Assembly: GCF_900157305.1 (NCBI RefSeq)
Contig: NZ_LS974202.1
Location: 992,001 to 1,056,000 of the forward strand
Source of the DNA: Mesotoga infera
GTDB taxonomy: Bacteria; Thermotogota; Thermotogae; Petrotogales; Kosmotogaceae
Length of the DNA: 64,000 nt
Reading direction: 5' to 3'
A model generated the notes under the pieces. That model was given only the letters and a program-made list of their open reading frames with translations, had not been told where the DNA came from and did not search any database. Shown here piece by piece: positions 16,465 through 25,723 of the stretch (positions within the stretch are counted from its first letter, which is position 1; each line of letters opens with the position of its first letter). Both the position numbers and the translations under genes were made by a program.

Positions 16465-17080
16465 CTTTTTCCCCCTTTTTAAAAATAAGTAACATCAAAC
16501 TTATTATACTTCTTAATTCAAAATTGCCATAGCTAATGAGAGAGGTTCGAAAAAGCCAGGATCTGAAACCTCATGGTGATCGATGGTTGACACGTCATTA
16601 AGAGAGTAATAGCGTTAAGAACAGTCCTTCGTAGTTCTTCGATCGTTTCAGACCTCTTACCCTACCCCGTACAACTAATCTATTATTGAGAGAAGGCAAG
16701 ACGGACGATATGCGAGGATTCTTGTCTTCTGGTGAACGAAGCGAACTACTAATGCACTCCTTTCCGTTTTCTGGTTAAGGACCACGTGATAAAGAGAATC
16801 ACATCTGATCGCTGCCTGATCGTGCCGATGCCCTGAATCAATCTTATTTTTATGGCAGATGGCGCGACTATGGACTAGCTTACCCAGGCCTAACTCAAAG
16901 GTAAGTGGGCTAATTTGTCAAAGTTCACTATATAGAGAGTTGGTAATTTCTACACCTTTTGACATGTAATTCGACAAGACGAAGAAGAAATTGCTGAATG
17001 AATTCTGGTACAGTTCAATACTTAAATATTGACTGACAGGGTTTTGAAGTCTGTTGTCCCAGATCTTATTGTCAAAATAA
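16465..17080. other. Gene-free stretch of about 600 bases
   Basis: No credible reading frame or RNA gene was found. A TATAAT at about 16502-16507 on the minus strand is a plausible -10 box for the broken DUF937 gene. Around 16705-16745 the words CTTCTGGTGAACGAAGCGAAC resemble CTTCTAGTGAGCGGAGCGATC near 39819-39840, another possible dispersed repeat. The rest looks like decayed sequence. Confidence 0.4.
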
Positions 17081-17102
17081 CAAGGGCCCTTTTGGGCCCT
17101 TG
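17081..17102 (-). terminator. Terminator of the small secreted protein gene
   Basis: CAAGGGCCC/GGGCCCTTG is a perfect 9-bp stem around TTTT, followed on the minus strand by TTATTTT. It lies 28 bases after the stop at 17130. Confidence 0.8.
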
Positions 17103-17129
17103 ATTTGAGTTAGTAGGGGTTTTTAGCAG

Positions 17130-17402
17130 TTACAGCTGTGCCGCTTTTCCGAATCCTCTGCCTAGTCCCGGTCCCTTTATACCAGAGGCGCCATGCCTGT
17201 AGCCTGTTCCGTCCTGCGCATTCTTTAGTTCTCTTACACCGTCGTTCGGGCAGTTGTCGTTGATTCCGTCGCCATCAGCATCCACGAAGTTTTCACAGGT
17301 TGGCTCCTGGACTCTCTGCATCGCTTTCGTTCCGTAACCTACTGCCAGCGTCATTCCAGCAATTAGAAGAACCGCTATTGCAATCAACACTATCTTTTTC
17401 AT
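17130..17402 (-). CDS. Small secreted protein with a Ca-binding-type Asp loop
   Basis: A 90-residue precursor. The signal peptide is MKKIVLIAIAVLLIAGMTLA. It is followed by CENFVDADGDGINDNCPNDG, an Asp-rich loop like those of thrombospondin type 3 or EF-hand-like repeats, flanked by two Cys that may form a disulfide. The tail is rich in Gly, with GIKGPGLGRGFGKAAQL. A GGAGGTG site and a strong terminator support a real, possibly highly expressed gene. Role unknown: a cell-surface or extracellular calcium-binding peptide is a guess. Confidence 0.75.
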   Translation of the reverse strand: MKKIVLIAIAVLLIAGMTLAVGYGTKAMQRVQEPTCENFVDADGDGINDNCPNDGVRELKNAQDGTGYRHGASGIKGPGLGRGFGKAAQL

Positions 17403-17541
17403 TTCTTACACCTCCATATGATTTTTAGTACATTCCCAGTCTACGGCGCGCTTCTTAGAGTCAGCTTAACAGCCGCTTAGAGATTGCTTAGAGATTTGAA
17501 GAGCCTTTATTGCGGTTAGAGAGATAACGAGAAGAACGAGA

Positions 17542-17564
17542 TCCCGTATAGGATCACTACGGGA
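17542..17564 (-). repeat. Inverted copy of the 23-base hairpin repeat
   Basis: TCCCGTA-loop-TACGGGA with the flanking GAGAT and ATGAC words matches the units at 671-693, 957-979 and 3220-3242, here in the opposite orientation. It lies in the gap between the small secreted protein and the GyrI-like gene. Confidence 0.7.
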
Positions 17565-17614
17565 TGACAGTACGGAACCACAACGGGACGGCGGTTATTT
17601 AGGTGTGGTGTCTC

Positions 17615-18085
17615 TTATTCAGGATTTTTAAGGGGCATTACTATCTTTGTGAGGTGCTGGCTTTCTGGAAATTCTGGACCGTTATAATAATGCTCATAAA
17701 CTACTCCGGTGGGAATGAATCCGTTCTTTATTATCCATTCGGCCATCTCGCTGTACACCGATTCCATCTGGGCATAAGGACCCATAAAGATAGAGAAAAC
17801 GTTCAAGCCCTCGGGAATCGATCCCTGAACGATATCACCCCTTCCGGGAAGTTTCGATGAGACGGGAAAACCTATCTCGACATCGAGATTTTGCGTATCC
17901 ATGTTGTGATAGGCAACGAATGGGATATCTGCCGGAAATTCTCCCAGTTCGCCGAGATAAGCCGTGATCTCTCCGTAGCTCTTTCCTATCAGTCCGGGTA
18001 GATTTTGAACGCTCGTCGTTGCACGTACTACAAGCGTTGACTGTTCGCTCCGTTTCAGTATTCCGATCGTAGATACCCTTGGCAT
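17615..18085 (-). CDS. GyrI-like/AraC effector-binding domain protein
   Basis: A 156-residue stand-alone GyrI-like domain (SOUL/heme-binding or small-molecule-binding fold). It starts PRVSTIGILK, has the conserved VEIGFPV strand near residue 90 and ends with LTKIVMPLKNPE. Members bind small hydrophobic or drug-like ligands, or gyrase. ATG 18085 follows AAAGGGGGAC; the frame upstream enters a 189-bp repeat. Before the island arrived it lay downstream of the exported-protein gene now at 28379-29002. Confidence 0.8.
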   Translation of the reverse strand: MPRVSTIGILKRSEQSTLVVRATTSVQNLPGLIGKSYGEITAYLGELGEFPADIPFVAYHNMDTQNLDVEIGFPVSSKLPGRGDIVQGSIPEGLNVFSIFMGPYAQMESVYSEMAEWIIKNGFIPTGVVYEHYYNGPEFPESQHLTKIVMPLKNPE

Positions 18086-18100
18086 TTTTGTCCCCCTTTG

Positions 18101-18289
18101 CACCTCGTTTTGAAGTGCCCTTTGTAGTATCTATTTCTCGAATCTCTAAGCTGTTCGATTATATGCGGCAACTACATTCAGAATACTACATTTCTCTGGA
18201 ATTTCCACAGACCCAAAGATCGAGCGCCGTTTAGTATTTCGGGTATATCACCACGTCGCTTTTGAGAAAGTCCCAGGCTGGGTTGTTTC
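18101..18289. repeat. 189-bp direct repeat, left copy (island boundary)
   Basis: This is identical to 28249-28437 except for one base (C at 18186, T at 28334). The left copy adjoins the GyrI-like gene. It contains an orphan 3' end of the gene at 28379-29002, encoding NNPAWDFLKSDVVIYPKY and stop, so it is the duplicated piece of a once continuous locus. Confidence 0.92.
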
Positions 18290-18508
18290 TTGAACCCTGA
18301 AGCAGCCTCGATATCTTCCCAATGGACTATCCTTTTCTAAAATCTAGTTTTCGCATATACTCTTTGTCAACCATCATGAGCATCTCCTTGTCCCCGCTTT
18401 CTTTTTGTGTGTGCTTAAAGAATAGCAGGGTAAGTGGTACTCGGGGTGGTCCATTTTTCGATTATCGTTCTTCTTCTATGTAGTCCACTTTCAGTTTACC
18501 GTTACACA
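18290..18508 (-). mobile_element. IS21-family left-end remnant with truncated istA
   Basis: On the minus strand the element seems to begin near 18508 with TGTGTAACGG. It has two related terminal words (AAAGTGGACTAC, AAATGGACCACC) and then an SD AAGGAG. The istA-like start reads MVDKEYMRKLDFRKG, a TAG codon, then SIGKISRLLQGSRN, which resembles the IS21 helix-turn-helix opening. The reading frame is cut exactly where the 189-bp repeat begins. It is non-functional. Confidence 0.65.
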
Positions 18509-18557
18509 CCCAAATGCCTCATAATTTCAACTTACAAAACCTAGTATTACAGCGTCA

Positions 18558-18577
18558 GATATAGCTAGATATAGCTA
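18558..18577. repeat. Two tandem 10-base repeats upstream of the DeoR gene
   Basis: GATATAGCTA occurs twice head to tail, and a related TTTTAGCTAA follows. A second direct repeat ATATAATCAT occurs at 18657-18666 and 18680-18689. Both lie in the leader of the DeoR-type gene and could be operators, since DeoR-type repressors often bind direct repeats. The stretch 18509-18720 has no gene. Confidence 0.4.
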
Positions 18578-18720
18578 GACGATTTTAGCTAAGTTAGATT
18601 GGCTTTCATAGATAATAATCGAATGAGAATAGATTTTCATAATTCTTATCGATCATATATAATCATGAATATACTAAAAATATAATCATTTATGACTTTA
18701 TATGACTAGGAAAGATTTCT

Positions 18721-19485
18721 ATGCTCACAGATGAAAGAAAACTGAAGATAGTTGATTTCTTAAAGAGGCACCAGGCAGCAACTACCGAAGAACTTGTAAA
18801 TCACTTCGCCGTATCTGGTAGCACCATCAGGCGAGATCTAGATTCACTTGCGAAGATGAAGCTTATAGTTCGAACTCACAACGGTGCAATGATATTGGCT
18901 CCAAACGTTGATAGAAGTTTCGCAGTTTCGTACAACATAATGAAAGACGAGAAACGACAGATAGCAAAAGCTGCAGCGAAACTTATAAATGAGAAAGATT
19001 TTGTGGCAATCAGTGGCGGTTCAACTGCTTACTATCTTGCTGAACAGCTAATAAGCTCGCCCATTGGAGACCTAACAATACTCACAAACTCTATTAATAT
19101 TATGACGCTGATATTAGAGAGTAACAAATCATTCGATTTGATCGTGGCGGGTGGAGTGCCTATGAAGGGCTCTTATGAATGCGTCGGGGAGATAACTCTG
19201 AGCACAATCAGGCGTTTTAACATAGATAAGTTCTTTATGGGCGTCAACGGAATATCAATCGAAGGGGGAATTTCCTTTAACAATCAAGAAGAAGCGGCTG
19301 TTGCTAGAGAAATCTGTAACCGGTCGAGTAAGGTTATAGTGATTGCCGATAGCACGAAATTTGGGATCACAAAGAGAATGAAGGTAATGGACATTGAAGA
19401 TGTGGACATTTTCGTTACCGACAAGCTTGATAAGAAGCGAAAGGAGGAATTTGAAAAGGTAATCCGCACATTAATAACTAATTAA
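18721..19485 (+). CDS. DeoR-family transcriptional regulator
   Basis: A 254-residue repressor. It has an N-terminal DeoR helix-turn-helix (DERKLKIVDFLKRHQAATTEEL, then VSGSTIRRDLDSL) and a sugar-phosphate isomerase-like sensor domain (ISGGSTAYYLAEQL, MGVNGISIEGGISF, IADSTKFG). DeoR proteins usually respond to a phosphorylated sugar. It opens the island operon, 28 bases ahead of the binding-protein gene, and probably represses it until the pathway's sugar phosphate builds up. AGGAAAG precedes the ATG. Confidence 0.92.
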   Translation: MLTDERKLKIVDFLKRHQAATTEELVNHFAVSGSTIRRDLDSLAKMKLIVRTHNGAMILAPNVDRSFAVSYNIMKDEKRQIAKAAAKLINEKDFVAISGGSTAYYLAEQLISSPIGDLTILTNSINIMTLILESNKSFDLIVAGGVPMKGSYECVGEITLSTIRRFNIDKFFMGVNGISIEGGISFNNQEEAAVAREICNRSSKVIVIADSTKFGITKRMKVMDIEDVDIFVTDKLDKKRKEEFEKVIRTLITN

Positions 19486-19513
19486 GCTCCAAATCCTTTA
19501 GAGGAGGTTTAGT

Positions 19514-20536
19514 ATGAAGAGAACGATTCTGGTTATGATGATTATGGTTCTGGTATCTGTTTTTGCGTTTGCAGTATCTCTTGAAAACAAGCTGATCATC
19601 TACACCTGCCATGGTGAAGAAATGCCCGGGGCCTTCAAGCAGTACTTTGAAGAGGCTTATCCCGGTGTAACCGTTGAGTTCCTGGCGATGGGTGCTCAAG
19701 ACATGTATGACCGCGTCAAAGCCGAACGCAGCAATCCCCAGGCGGATATTCTATGGGGTGGACCGACAAATATCTTCCTGCTTGAAAAGCAAGATGGACT
19801 ACTCGAGAAGTATGTTCCATCTTTTGACAGATCTGTTCCTAAAGAGTATAAAGACGTCGATGGGTTTTTCTACGGTCAATTCCTTACACCTCCAGCGATA
19901 GTCTATAACACTGAAACTCTTGCCGAAAAGGATGTGCCTCAAGACTGGGACGACTTACTAGATCCAAAGTACAAGGGTCAAATAACGATACGCTATCCTC
20001 TAGCTTCGGGAACGATGAGAACGGTTTACTCTGCGATGATATGGAGGTACTACAAAGTCGATGGCAATCCCCAGAGAGGTTACGAATGGCTTAAAAAGCT
20101 CGATGCAAATACCAAAGATTACACTTCACACTCTTCGGTAATGTTCACGAACCTTGTCAGGGGACTTGCCAAGATAAGCATATGGAACTTCTCGGATGCA
20201 ATGCTACAGAAAACTCTGAATGGATATCCATTCGGTGTTGTACTCCCCAAAAGTGGAACTCCTGTAATAGTAGACAATATAGCTATTGTAAAGAACGCCA
20301 AGCACCCTGAAGCTGCAAAGGCTTTTGTCGAATTCGTCGGGACGAAACAGTCATCAGTGATGATGGCACACCAGTATTTCAGAATACCTGTAAGAACCGA
20401 TGTCGATAAGGCGGTTCTTCCTTCATGGATGAAGGTCGAGATAGTGCCCATGGACATCGATTGGGTGGCTTTTGCTGAACTCTCCCCAATGTGGATGGAG
20501 TACTGGGACGAGAACATAAAGGGAAGAGGCAACTGA
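19514..20536 (+). CDS. ABC transporter binding protein, AfuA/FbpA-like
   Basis: An exported protein of 340 residues. The signal peptide is MKRTILVMMIMVLVSVFAFA, then the type II binding-protein fold starts with KLIIYTCHGEEMPG. Motifs such as DILWGGPTNIFLLEKQDGLL and NTETLAEKDVPQDWDDLLDP belong to the group annotated as iron(III) or polyamine binding. The tyrosine cluster expected for iron binding was not found. Beside sugar enzymes it is more plausibly a sugar or sugar-phosphate binder, like AfuA of Actinobacillus. A strong GGAGG site precedes it and a hairpin follows. Confidence 0.85.
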   Translation: MKRTILVMMIMVLVSVFAFAVSLENKLIIYTCHGEEMPGAFKQYFEEAYPGVTVEFLAMGAQDMYDRVKAERSNPQADILWGGPTNIFLLEKQDGLLEKYVPSFDRSVPKEYKDVDGFFYGQFLTPPAIVYNTETLAEKDVPQDWDDLLDPKYKGQITIRYPLASGTMRTVYSAMIWRYYKVDGNPQRGYEWLKKLDANTKDYTSHSSVMFTNLVRGLAKISIWNFSDAMLQKTLNGYPFGVVLPKSGTPVIVDNIAIVKNAKHPEAAKAFVEFVGTKQSSVMMAHQYFRIPVRTDVDKAVLPSWMKVEIVPMDIDWVAFAELSPMWMEYWDENIKGRGN

Positions 20537-20545
20537 TATATTTTG

Positions 20546-20568
20546 GCCGGGTACCTTGAGTACCCGGC
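20546..20568 (+). other. Intercistronic stem-loop after the binding-protein gene
   Basis: A perfect 9-bp stem GCCGGGTAC/GTACCCGGC with a five-base loop and no T-run. As after dctP and the oligopeptide binding protein, it probably stabilises the upstream message so that binding protein outnumbers the membrane subunits. Confidence 0.65.
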
Positions 20569-20598
20569 ATATTTGTAATCAATATTGGAGGGAGAGCA

Positions 20599-21702
20599 AT
20601 GGCCAAAGTCACTTTTAAAAACGTCTCGAAGAGATTTGAAAAAGTTATCGCCGTCGATAATGTGAACTTCCACATAAACGACGGTGAGTTTTTCACTCTT
20701 CTGGGCCCTTCCGGTTGCGGTAAGACGACTACTCTTAGAATGGTTGCTGGTTTCTACTACCCCAGTGATGGGAAAGTCTTCTTCAACGATAGGGATGTTA
20801 CTTATCTTGTTCCCGAAGCCAGGAATACAGGAATGGTTTTTCAGAACTACGCTTTGTTTCCTCATATGACAGTGTATGAGAACATAGCGTACGGGCTTCA
20901 AGTAAGAAAAATTAAAGGGAAGATTATGAAAGATAAGATATATGATGTTCTGAATCTAGTTCAGATGAACGGTTACGAAAACAGGAAGATCGCTCAGCTC
21001 TCGGGTGGACAACAGCAGCGCGTTGCACTTGCAAGAGCTTTGGTGATAAGACCCGATATTCTTCTGCTGGATGAACCTCTCTCCAATTTGGACACAAAAC
21101 TGAGGAAAACCACTTCTGAAGAGCTCAGAAAGCTTCAGAAACAACTCGGTATAACTGCAATATACGTAACTCATGATCAGGAAGAAGCCTTCTCCGTTTC
21201 GGATAGAGTCGCTGTCTTGAACCTTGGCAAAATTCATCAGATTGATTCTCCAACGAGGATATTCAACTATCCTGAAGACAGGTTTGTAGCAGAATTCCTC
21301 GGTAACGTCAACCTATTCGAAGCCACAGTATCAACAATAGATAGCGAAAATATAACTCTGTCTGTTCCATTCTCTGAAAGAGCCATCGTTGCGAGCAGAG
21401 CGAGACAGCGACAGGATTGGACTTTCGCCATTTCGGAGAAAGTTGACGTGATGATCCACACAAACCAGTTGCAGCTGGTGAAGAAATCCGAAGGGACTAA
21501 TCACATTACCGGACGACTGCTTATGAAAATGTTCAATGGGTTGATCTGGAATTTTGACGTTGAAACGGTTAATGTGCAATGGCGAGTCTCTCAATTCAAC
21601 TATGCAACCGTGAACTACTCTGATTTCGTAACCGGTCGGGAGGCTTCTCTATACCTTCCTCCAAGGGAGATTTATCTAATCAAGCGGAGGGAAGGGGTAT
21701 GA
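20599..21702 (+). CDS. ABC transporter ATPase (FbpC/PotA-like)
   Basis: A 367-residue nucleotide-binding subunit. Walker A is LLGPSGCGKTTTLRMVAGF, the Q-loop is VFQNYALFPHMTV, the signature is LSGGQQQRVALARAL, Walker B is DILLLDEPLSNLD, and the H-loop is YVTHDQEEAF. A C-terminal TOBE-like extension starts near residue 240. It powers the fused permease that follows, whose ATG overlaps this stop by four bases. All catalytic residues are present. Confidence 0.92.
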   Translation: MAKVTFKNVSKRFEKVIAVDNVNFHINDGEFFTLLGPSGCGKTTTLRMVAGFYYPSDGKVFFNDRDVTYLVPEARNTGMVFQNYALFPHMTVYENIAYGLQVRKIKGKIMKDKIYDVLNLVQMNGYENRKIAQLSGGQQQRVALARALVIRPDILLLDEPLSNLDTKLRKTTSEELRKLQKQLGITAIYVTHDQEEAFSVSDRVAVLNLGKIHQIDSPTRIFNYPEDRFVAEFLGNVNLFEATVSTIDSENITLSVPFSERAIVASRARQRQDWTFAISEKVDVMIHTNQLQLVKKSEGTNHITGRLLMKMFNGLIWNFDVETVNVQWRVSQFNYATVNYSDFVTGREASLYLPPREIYLIKRREGV

Positions 21703-23396
21703 AGCTTCTTTCAAGAGAGAGATTTCGCTACTGGACCGCACTCCCGCTTTTTGCAGTGCTCGTGGGTTATATTCTTTATCCGCTGATCCGTGTTTTTATT
21801 GAAAGTCTTACAGACAGATCGGGAAATCTGTCGCTTGCCAACTACATAGCCTTCTTCGATCCACAGCGTCCATCAAACATAGAAGCTCTACTTACAAGTC
21901 TTGGGCTTGCCTTTGCTTCTGTTCTGGTAGCGGCTCTGGTAGGAGTTCCTCTTGCTTTCCTTCTAACTAAGTATCGCTTCCCTGGAAGCAGGATATTGTC
22001 AAGTCTCGTGATTATTCCGATGGTCTTTCCTCCTCTTATTAGCGTTTTGGCCTATATATTCCTTTACGGCGAAGCTGGTTTTATACCTCGCGGCCTGCAG
22101 AATCTGTTTGGCTTGAGCAGCCCACCATTCTACATAAAGGGAATCGGAGGCATTCTAGTCATACATGCATATACAATGTTCATTTACTTTTATATGCTAA
22201 CCTCTTCAGCTTTGAAAAAGATCGATTCATCAATAGATGAAGCTGCCAGAAATCTCGGAGGTAAGTTCTGGTTCAGATTCCGAAAGATAACCTTTCCCCT
22301 CATCACACCGGGTCTGGTAGGAGCTTCCTTACTAGTCTTCATGATAGCAATGGCCTCATTCAGTGCACCGTTTCTACTTGGCGGCAGAAATAGATTTCTC
22401 AGTCTGCAAATATACATTTCTAAACTCAACGGGAACATGGAAATGGCCGCAACGCAATCAACGATACTGGCCTTAATATGTTTTATCTTCCTTTTATTTA
22501 TTAGATATGTTTCTCAAAAAAGAGACTATAAGATGGTTTCAAAAGGTGTAAGCAATGCCACTTCAGATATTAAGAGCAGGTTAGGAAAGTGGGGAGCAAT
22601 GACAATATCTATCTTGATTCTTATTATGTTGAGTCTTCCCCAGGTGACTCTCCTTATAATTTCGCTTGTACCAATTGGCACATGGACGCACCAGACTTTT
22701 CCTCCGAAATACTCTTTTATCAACTACATTGAGATCTTCAGTAATCCGAGATTCTTCAATTCTATAAAGAATAGCCTTATAATGTCTTCGATAGCCACTC
22801 TTGTTGCAGTAATTATCGGCAGTCTCGTAGCATATTTCCTTTCGAAGAAAGATTTTAAGTCTCGCTGGGCAATGGAAATTCTTGCCATGCTTCCCTGGGC
22901 CCTTCCGGGAACCATCATCGCAATCAACCTCATAATAACATTTAACAGACCCACCTTCCTTACCGGTGGTCAAATCCTTGTAGGCACATATTTCATCTTG
23001 CCTATTGCATATATGATAAGGAACATACCTCTTCTGGTAAGGTCGACGTTTGCAGTTTTTGAACAGCTAGACGAATCTCTCGAAGAGGCCGGAAGAAATC
23101 TTGGAGGGAACTGGTTCTATGTGTTTAGAAGGGTGATTTTCCCAAACATTCTACCCGGAATAATCTCCGGGGCGTTGCTAACTCTTGTGGCAAATATTGG
23201 AGAATTCACCTCTTCGGTAATGCTCTATACTTACCATAACAAACCGATGTCGATGGAAATTCTCGACCAGATGCAGAGATTCAACTTTGGTGCTGCAGCA
23301 GCACTCGGAATTCTTCAAGTAGTACTGATGGCAGCTGTAATGCTTATTACAAACAGGTACCTCGGAAACAAGCGAGGTGCGGTGGTCTACTTCTAG
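21699..23396 (+). CDS. ABC transporter permease, FbpB-type with two fused domains
   Basis: A 565-residue integral membrane protein made of two tandem binding-protein-dependent permease domains, each with about six helices. The EAA coupling loops are EAARNLGGKFWFRFRKITFP (near residue 180) and EEAGRNLGGNWFYVFRRVIF (near residue 465). The one-chain arrangement is normal for FbpB/AfuB. It is translationally coupled to the ATPase and followed after 11 bases by the amidohydrolase gene. Confidence 0.92.
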   Translation: MKLLSRERFRYWTALPLFAVLVGYILYPLIRVFIESLTDRSGNLSLANYIAFFDPQRPSNIEALLTSLGLAFASVLVAALVGVPLAFLLTKYRFPGSRILSSLVIIPMVFPPLISVLAYIFLYGEAGFIPRGLQNLFGLSSPPFYIKGIGGILVIHAYTMFIYFYMLTSSALKKIDSSIDEAARNLGGKFWFRFRKITFPLITPGLVGASLLVFMIAMASFSAPFLLGGRNRFLSLQIYISKLNGNMEMAATQSTILALICFIFLLFIRYVSQKRDYKMVSKGVSNATSDIKSRLGKWGAMTISILILIMLSLPQVTLLIISLVPIGTWTHQTFPPKYSFINYIEIFSNPRFFNSIKNSLIMSSIATLVAVIIGSLVAYFLSKKDFKSRWAMEILAMLPWALPGTIIAINLIITFNRPTFLTGGQILVGTYFILPIAYMIRNIPLLVRSTFAVFEQLDESLEEAGRNLGGNWFYVFRRVIFPNILPGIISGALLTLVANIGEFTSSVMLYTYHNKPMSMEILDQMQRFNFGAAAALGILQVVLMAAVMLITNRYLGNKRGAVVYF

Positions 23397-23407
23397 GGAG
23401 GCTATGG

Positions 23408-24355
23408 ATGCCCTATAACGGTTTTAGAATACTCGATTTTCACGCTCACTTTCCTACAAACTCTGGAGAGAGGCTTAATGCTTCGCTCGAGGATGAGTAT
23501 CTCGATAGATTCGACAGCGAAAAACTGAAACACCTTTCAGCGCTTGGTTATGCTACTGAAAAAAAGAGGTGGGCGGCCTGGAACATGCAACCTCCTTTCA
23601 AGGAGAGGCTTGAGGATACCGAGATTATGAAATTGTGGGATGAGGACAGAAAAAATAAGAACATTGATGAAATAGTCTTTGTTACTGGGGGTGGAAATGA
23701 GAACCTCTCGGCACTTGTAAGCGCATACGAGAATTTCTCCGGTTTTGCCCATCATAGTCCTGAAGAAAAGGATGCTCCACTCAAGCTCGAAAAAGCAATA
23801 AAGGATTTTGGTCTGAAGGGATACAAGATTCTCGCTCCCACAGTTGGGATACCTCTTAACGACAGACGCTTCTTCTCTTTGTGGCAGAAGGCCGAAGAAC
23901 TAAAGATTCCAGTTCTTATTCACTTTGGCATCTTCGGAGGCGGGGCTGGCTACGCAGGAAGGCTGAACTGCAATCCTCTAATTCTAGAGGATGTTGCGAA
24001 AGGTTTTCCTTATTTGAATTTCGTTATTCCTCACTTTGGAGCTGGATATATGAGGGAACTTCTTTTACTTGGATGGAGCTGCCCTAACATCTATACGGAT
24101 ACATCAGGCTCCAATCAGTGGATCAAATGGTTACCCTACGAAATGGACAAAAAAACTGTTCTCCGTAGGTTTATAGAAACTTTCGGTACGAGAAGGGTAA
24201 TATTCGGCACTGACTCCTCATTCCTTCCGAGAGGTTTCATAATCGATTATCTCAAAGAATGGATGATTATCGTGAATGAATTAAATTTGAAAGATGGCGA
24301 TATTGCAGATATATTCTACAACAACGGCCATCGTCTCATATATGGTGGTGAGTAG
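23408..24355 (+). CDS. Amidohydrolase-related (Amidohydro_2) protein
   Basis: A TIM-barrel metallohydrolase of 315 residues. It has the N-terminal metal motif ILDFHAHFPT, later histidines in PVLIHFGIFGGG and FVIPHFGAGYMRE, and the catalytic Asp in VIFGTDSSFLP. The family covers decarboxylases, lactonases and amidases, so the reaction cannot be named. In a cluster with GH4, SIS and kinase genes it might act on an acylated or lactone intermediate of the imported compound. SD AGGGAGG precedes it, and the next gene starts two bases after its stop. Confidence 0.8.
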   Translation: MPYNGFRILDFHAHFPTNSGERLNASLEDEYLDRFDSEKLKHLSALGYATEKKRWAAWNMQPPFKERLEDTEIMKLWDEDRKNKNIDEIVFVTGGGNENLSALVSAYENFSGFAHHSPEEKDAPLKLEKAIKDFGLKGYKILAPTVGIPLNDRRFFSLWQKAEELKIPVLIHFGIFGGGAGYAGRLNCNPLILEDVAKGFPYLNFVIPHFGAGYMRELLLLGWSCPNIYTDTSGSNQWIKWLPYEMDKKTVLRRFIETFGTRRVIFGTDSSFLPRGFIIDYLKEWMIIVNELNLKDGDIADIFYNNGHRLIYGGE

Positions 24356-24357
24356 GT

Positions 24358-25698
24358 TTGAAGATATCTATAATCGGTGCCGGAAGTATAATATTCACCA
24401 GAAAACTCATTAAAGACTTGCTTTCGTACCCTGATCTGCGTAATGTAAAGATCTCTCTAATGGATATAGACAGCGAAAGGCTTGATATCACCGGAAAGAT
24501 CGTTGAAGAGCTAATTATAGAAGCCGGAAGTAACACTAGGATTGTCAAGACAACCGATCTGGAAAGCGCTGTCGAGAAATCGGATTTTGTAATCAACACT
24601 GTACAGATTGGTGGTCAGGCCGCCACAGAGATTGACTTCGACATCCCCGAAAAGTACGGCCTCAAACAGACTATAGCCGATACACACGGTGTCGGTGGTA
24701 TCTTTAGATTCTTGAGAACAGTTCCTTTCTTGAGAAAACTGGTAAGCGTAGTAGAGAGAAAGGCACCGGGAGCTCTATTGATAAACTTCACGAACCCTAT
24801 GTCTATGTGTATGTGGTATATAAAGTCTATCAGCGACCAGCCAGCAATTGGATTGTGTCATTCAGTGCCACATACAGTGAGGCAGATAGCTGGATACATT
24901 GGCCTTGATAGCCGCGATATCAACTTCTCAATTGCAGGTATTAATCACATGGCCTGGGTTTTAGAACTCTCAGACGGAGGAAGAGACCTGTATCCATTAT
25001 TAAGAGAAGCAATGGAGAATCCGGCAATCTCCGCTATGGATCCAGTCCGTTTCGATATAATGAAGAGATTCTCATACTTCGTTACGGAATCATCCGAGCA
25101 CATGTCCGAATATGTGCCGTTCTACATAAAGAATCCTGCGGAAATCGACAGGTTGAAGATTCCCATTCGCGAATACCTGAAACGCCTTGAGAGACATGCA
25201 AAAGCCTACGAAATCTACAAAGATGTGTATATAAAGGGATTGACTTATAGAAAAAGTGAGGGGGAAATCCTTTACCCGCAATACTTCGGCGCAGAGACTA
25301 GCGCCGAAGAGGCGACAAAGGAATATGCTATTGAGATAATCGACTCGCTTGTGAATTCCCACACACGCGAAGTTTACGCAATTGTAGAGAACAGAGGAGC
25401 TATCGAGAATCTTCCCTTTACTGCACAGGTCGAAGTTCCATGTATCGTCAACGGGAATGGGATAAGACCCGTCTGCATTGGAGCGCTTCCCACTCAGCTA
25501 GCAGCCCTGAATATGTCACAGATTCAGGTACAGCAACTTGCTGTCAAGGGCGCGCTGGAAGGGTCGAAAGATTGCATAAAGTATGCGCTGATGCTTGACC
25601 CCCTGGCATCTTCCATACTGACAACAAAAGAGATTTCCGATATGACAGAAGAGCTGTTCCAGGCGCATGCTGTCTATCTTGACGAAATTTTTAATTGA
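24358..25698 (+). CDS. GH4 glycosidase, MelA-type (alpha-galactosidase-like)
   Basis: NAD- and metal-dependent glycosidase of 446 residues. It has the dinucleotide motif IIGAGSIIFTRKLIKD, then ADTHGVGGIFRFLRTVP, the metal-binding Cys-His in GLCHSVPH, and AGINHMAW. Further family blocks are YFVTESSEHMSEYVPFYIK and LPTQLAALN. These blocks match MelA alpha-galactosidase more closely than the AglA or LplD branches. It starts at TTG 24358. GH4 enzymes act by oxidation and elimination at C3/C2 and are cytoplasmic, so the substrate is imported intact by the adjacent ABC system. Exact specificity is open. Confidence 0.88.
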   Translation: MKISIIGAGSIIFTRKLIKDLLSYPDLRNVKISLMDIDSERLDITGKIVEELIIEAGSNTRIVKTTDLESAVEKSDFVINTVQIGGQAATEIDFDIPEKYGLKQTIADTHGVGGIFRFLRTVPFLRKLVSVVERKAPGALLINFTNPMSMCMWYIKSISDQPAIGLCHSVPHTVRQIAGYIGLDSRDINFSIAGINHMAWVLELSDGGRDLYPLLREAMENPAISAMDPVRFDIMKRFSYFVTESSEHMSEYVPFYIKNPAEIDRLKIPIREYLKRLERHAKAYEIYKDVYIKGLTYRKSEGEILYPQYFGAETSAEEATKEYAIEIIDSLVNSHTREVYAIVENRGAIENLPFTAQVEVPCIVNGNGIRPVCIGALPTQLAALNMSQIQVQQLAVKGALEGSKDCIKYALMLDPLASSILTTKEISDMTEELFQAHAVYLDEIFN

Positions 25699-25723
25699 AG
25701 GGCAATGAAAGGGGATTATAGCA

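Noticed and set aside
19514-20536. Iron(III) import as the function of the island transporter
   Set aside because: The family label suggests iron, but the neighbours are sugar enzymes under a DeoR regulator and no iron-binding tyrosine pair was evident.
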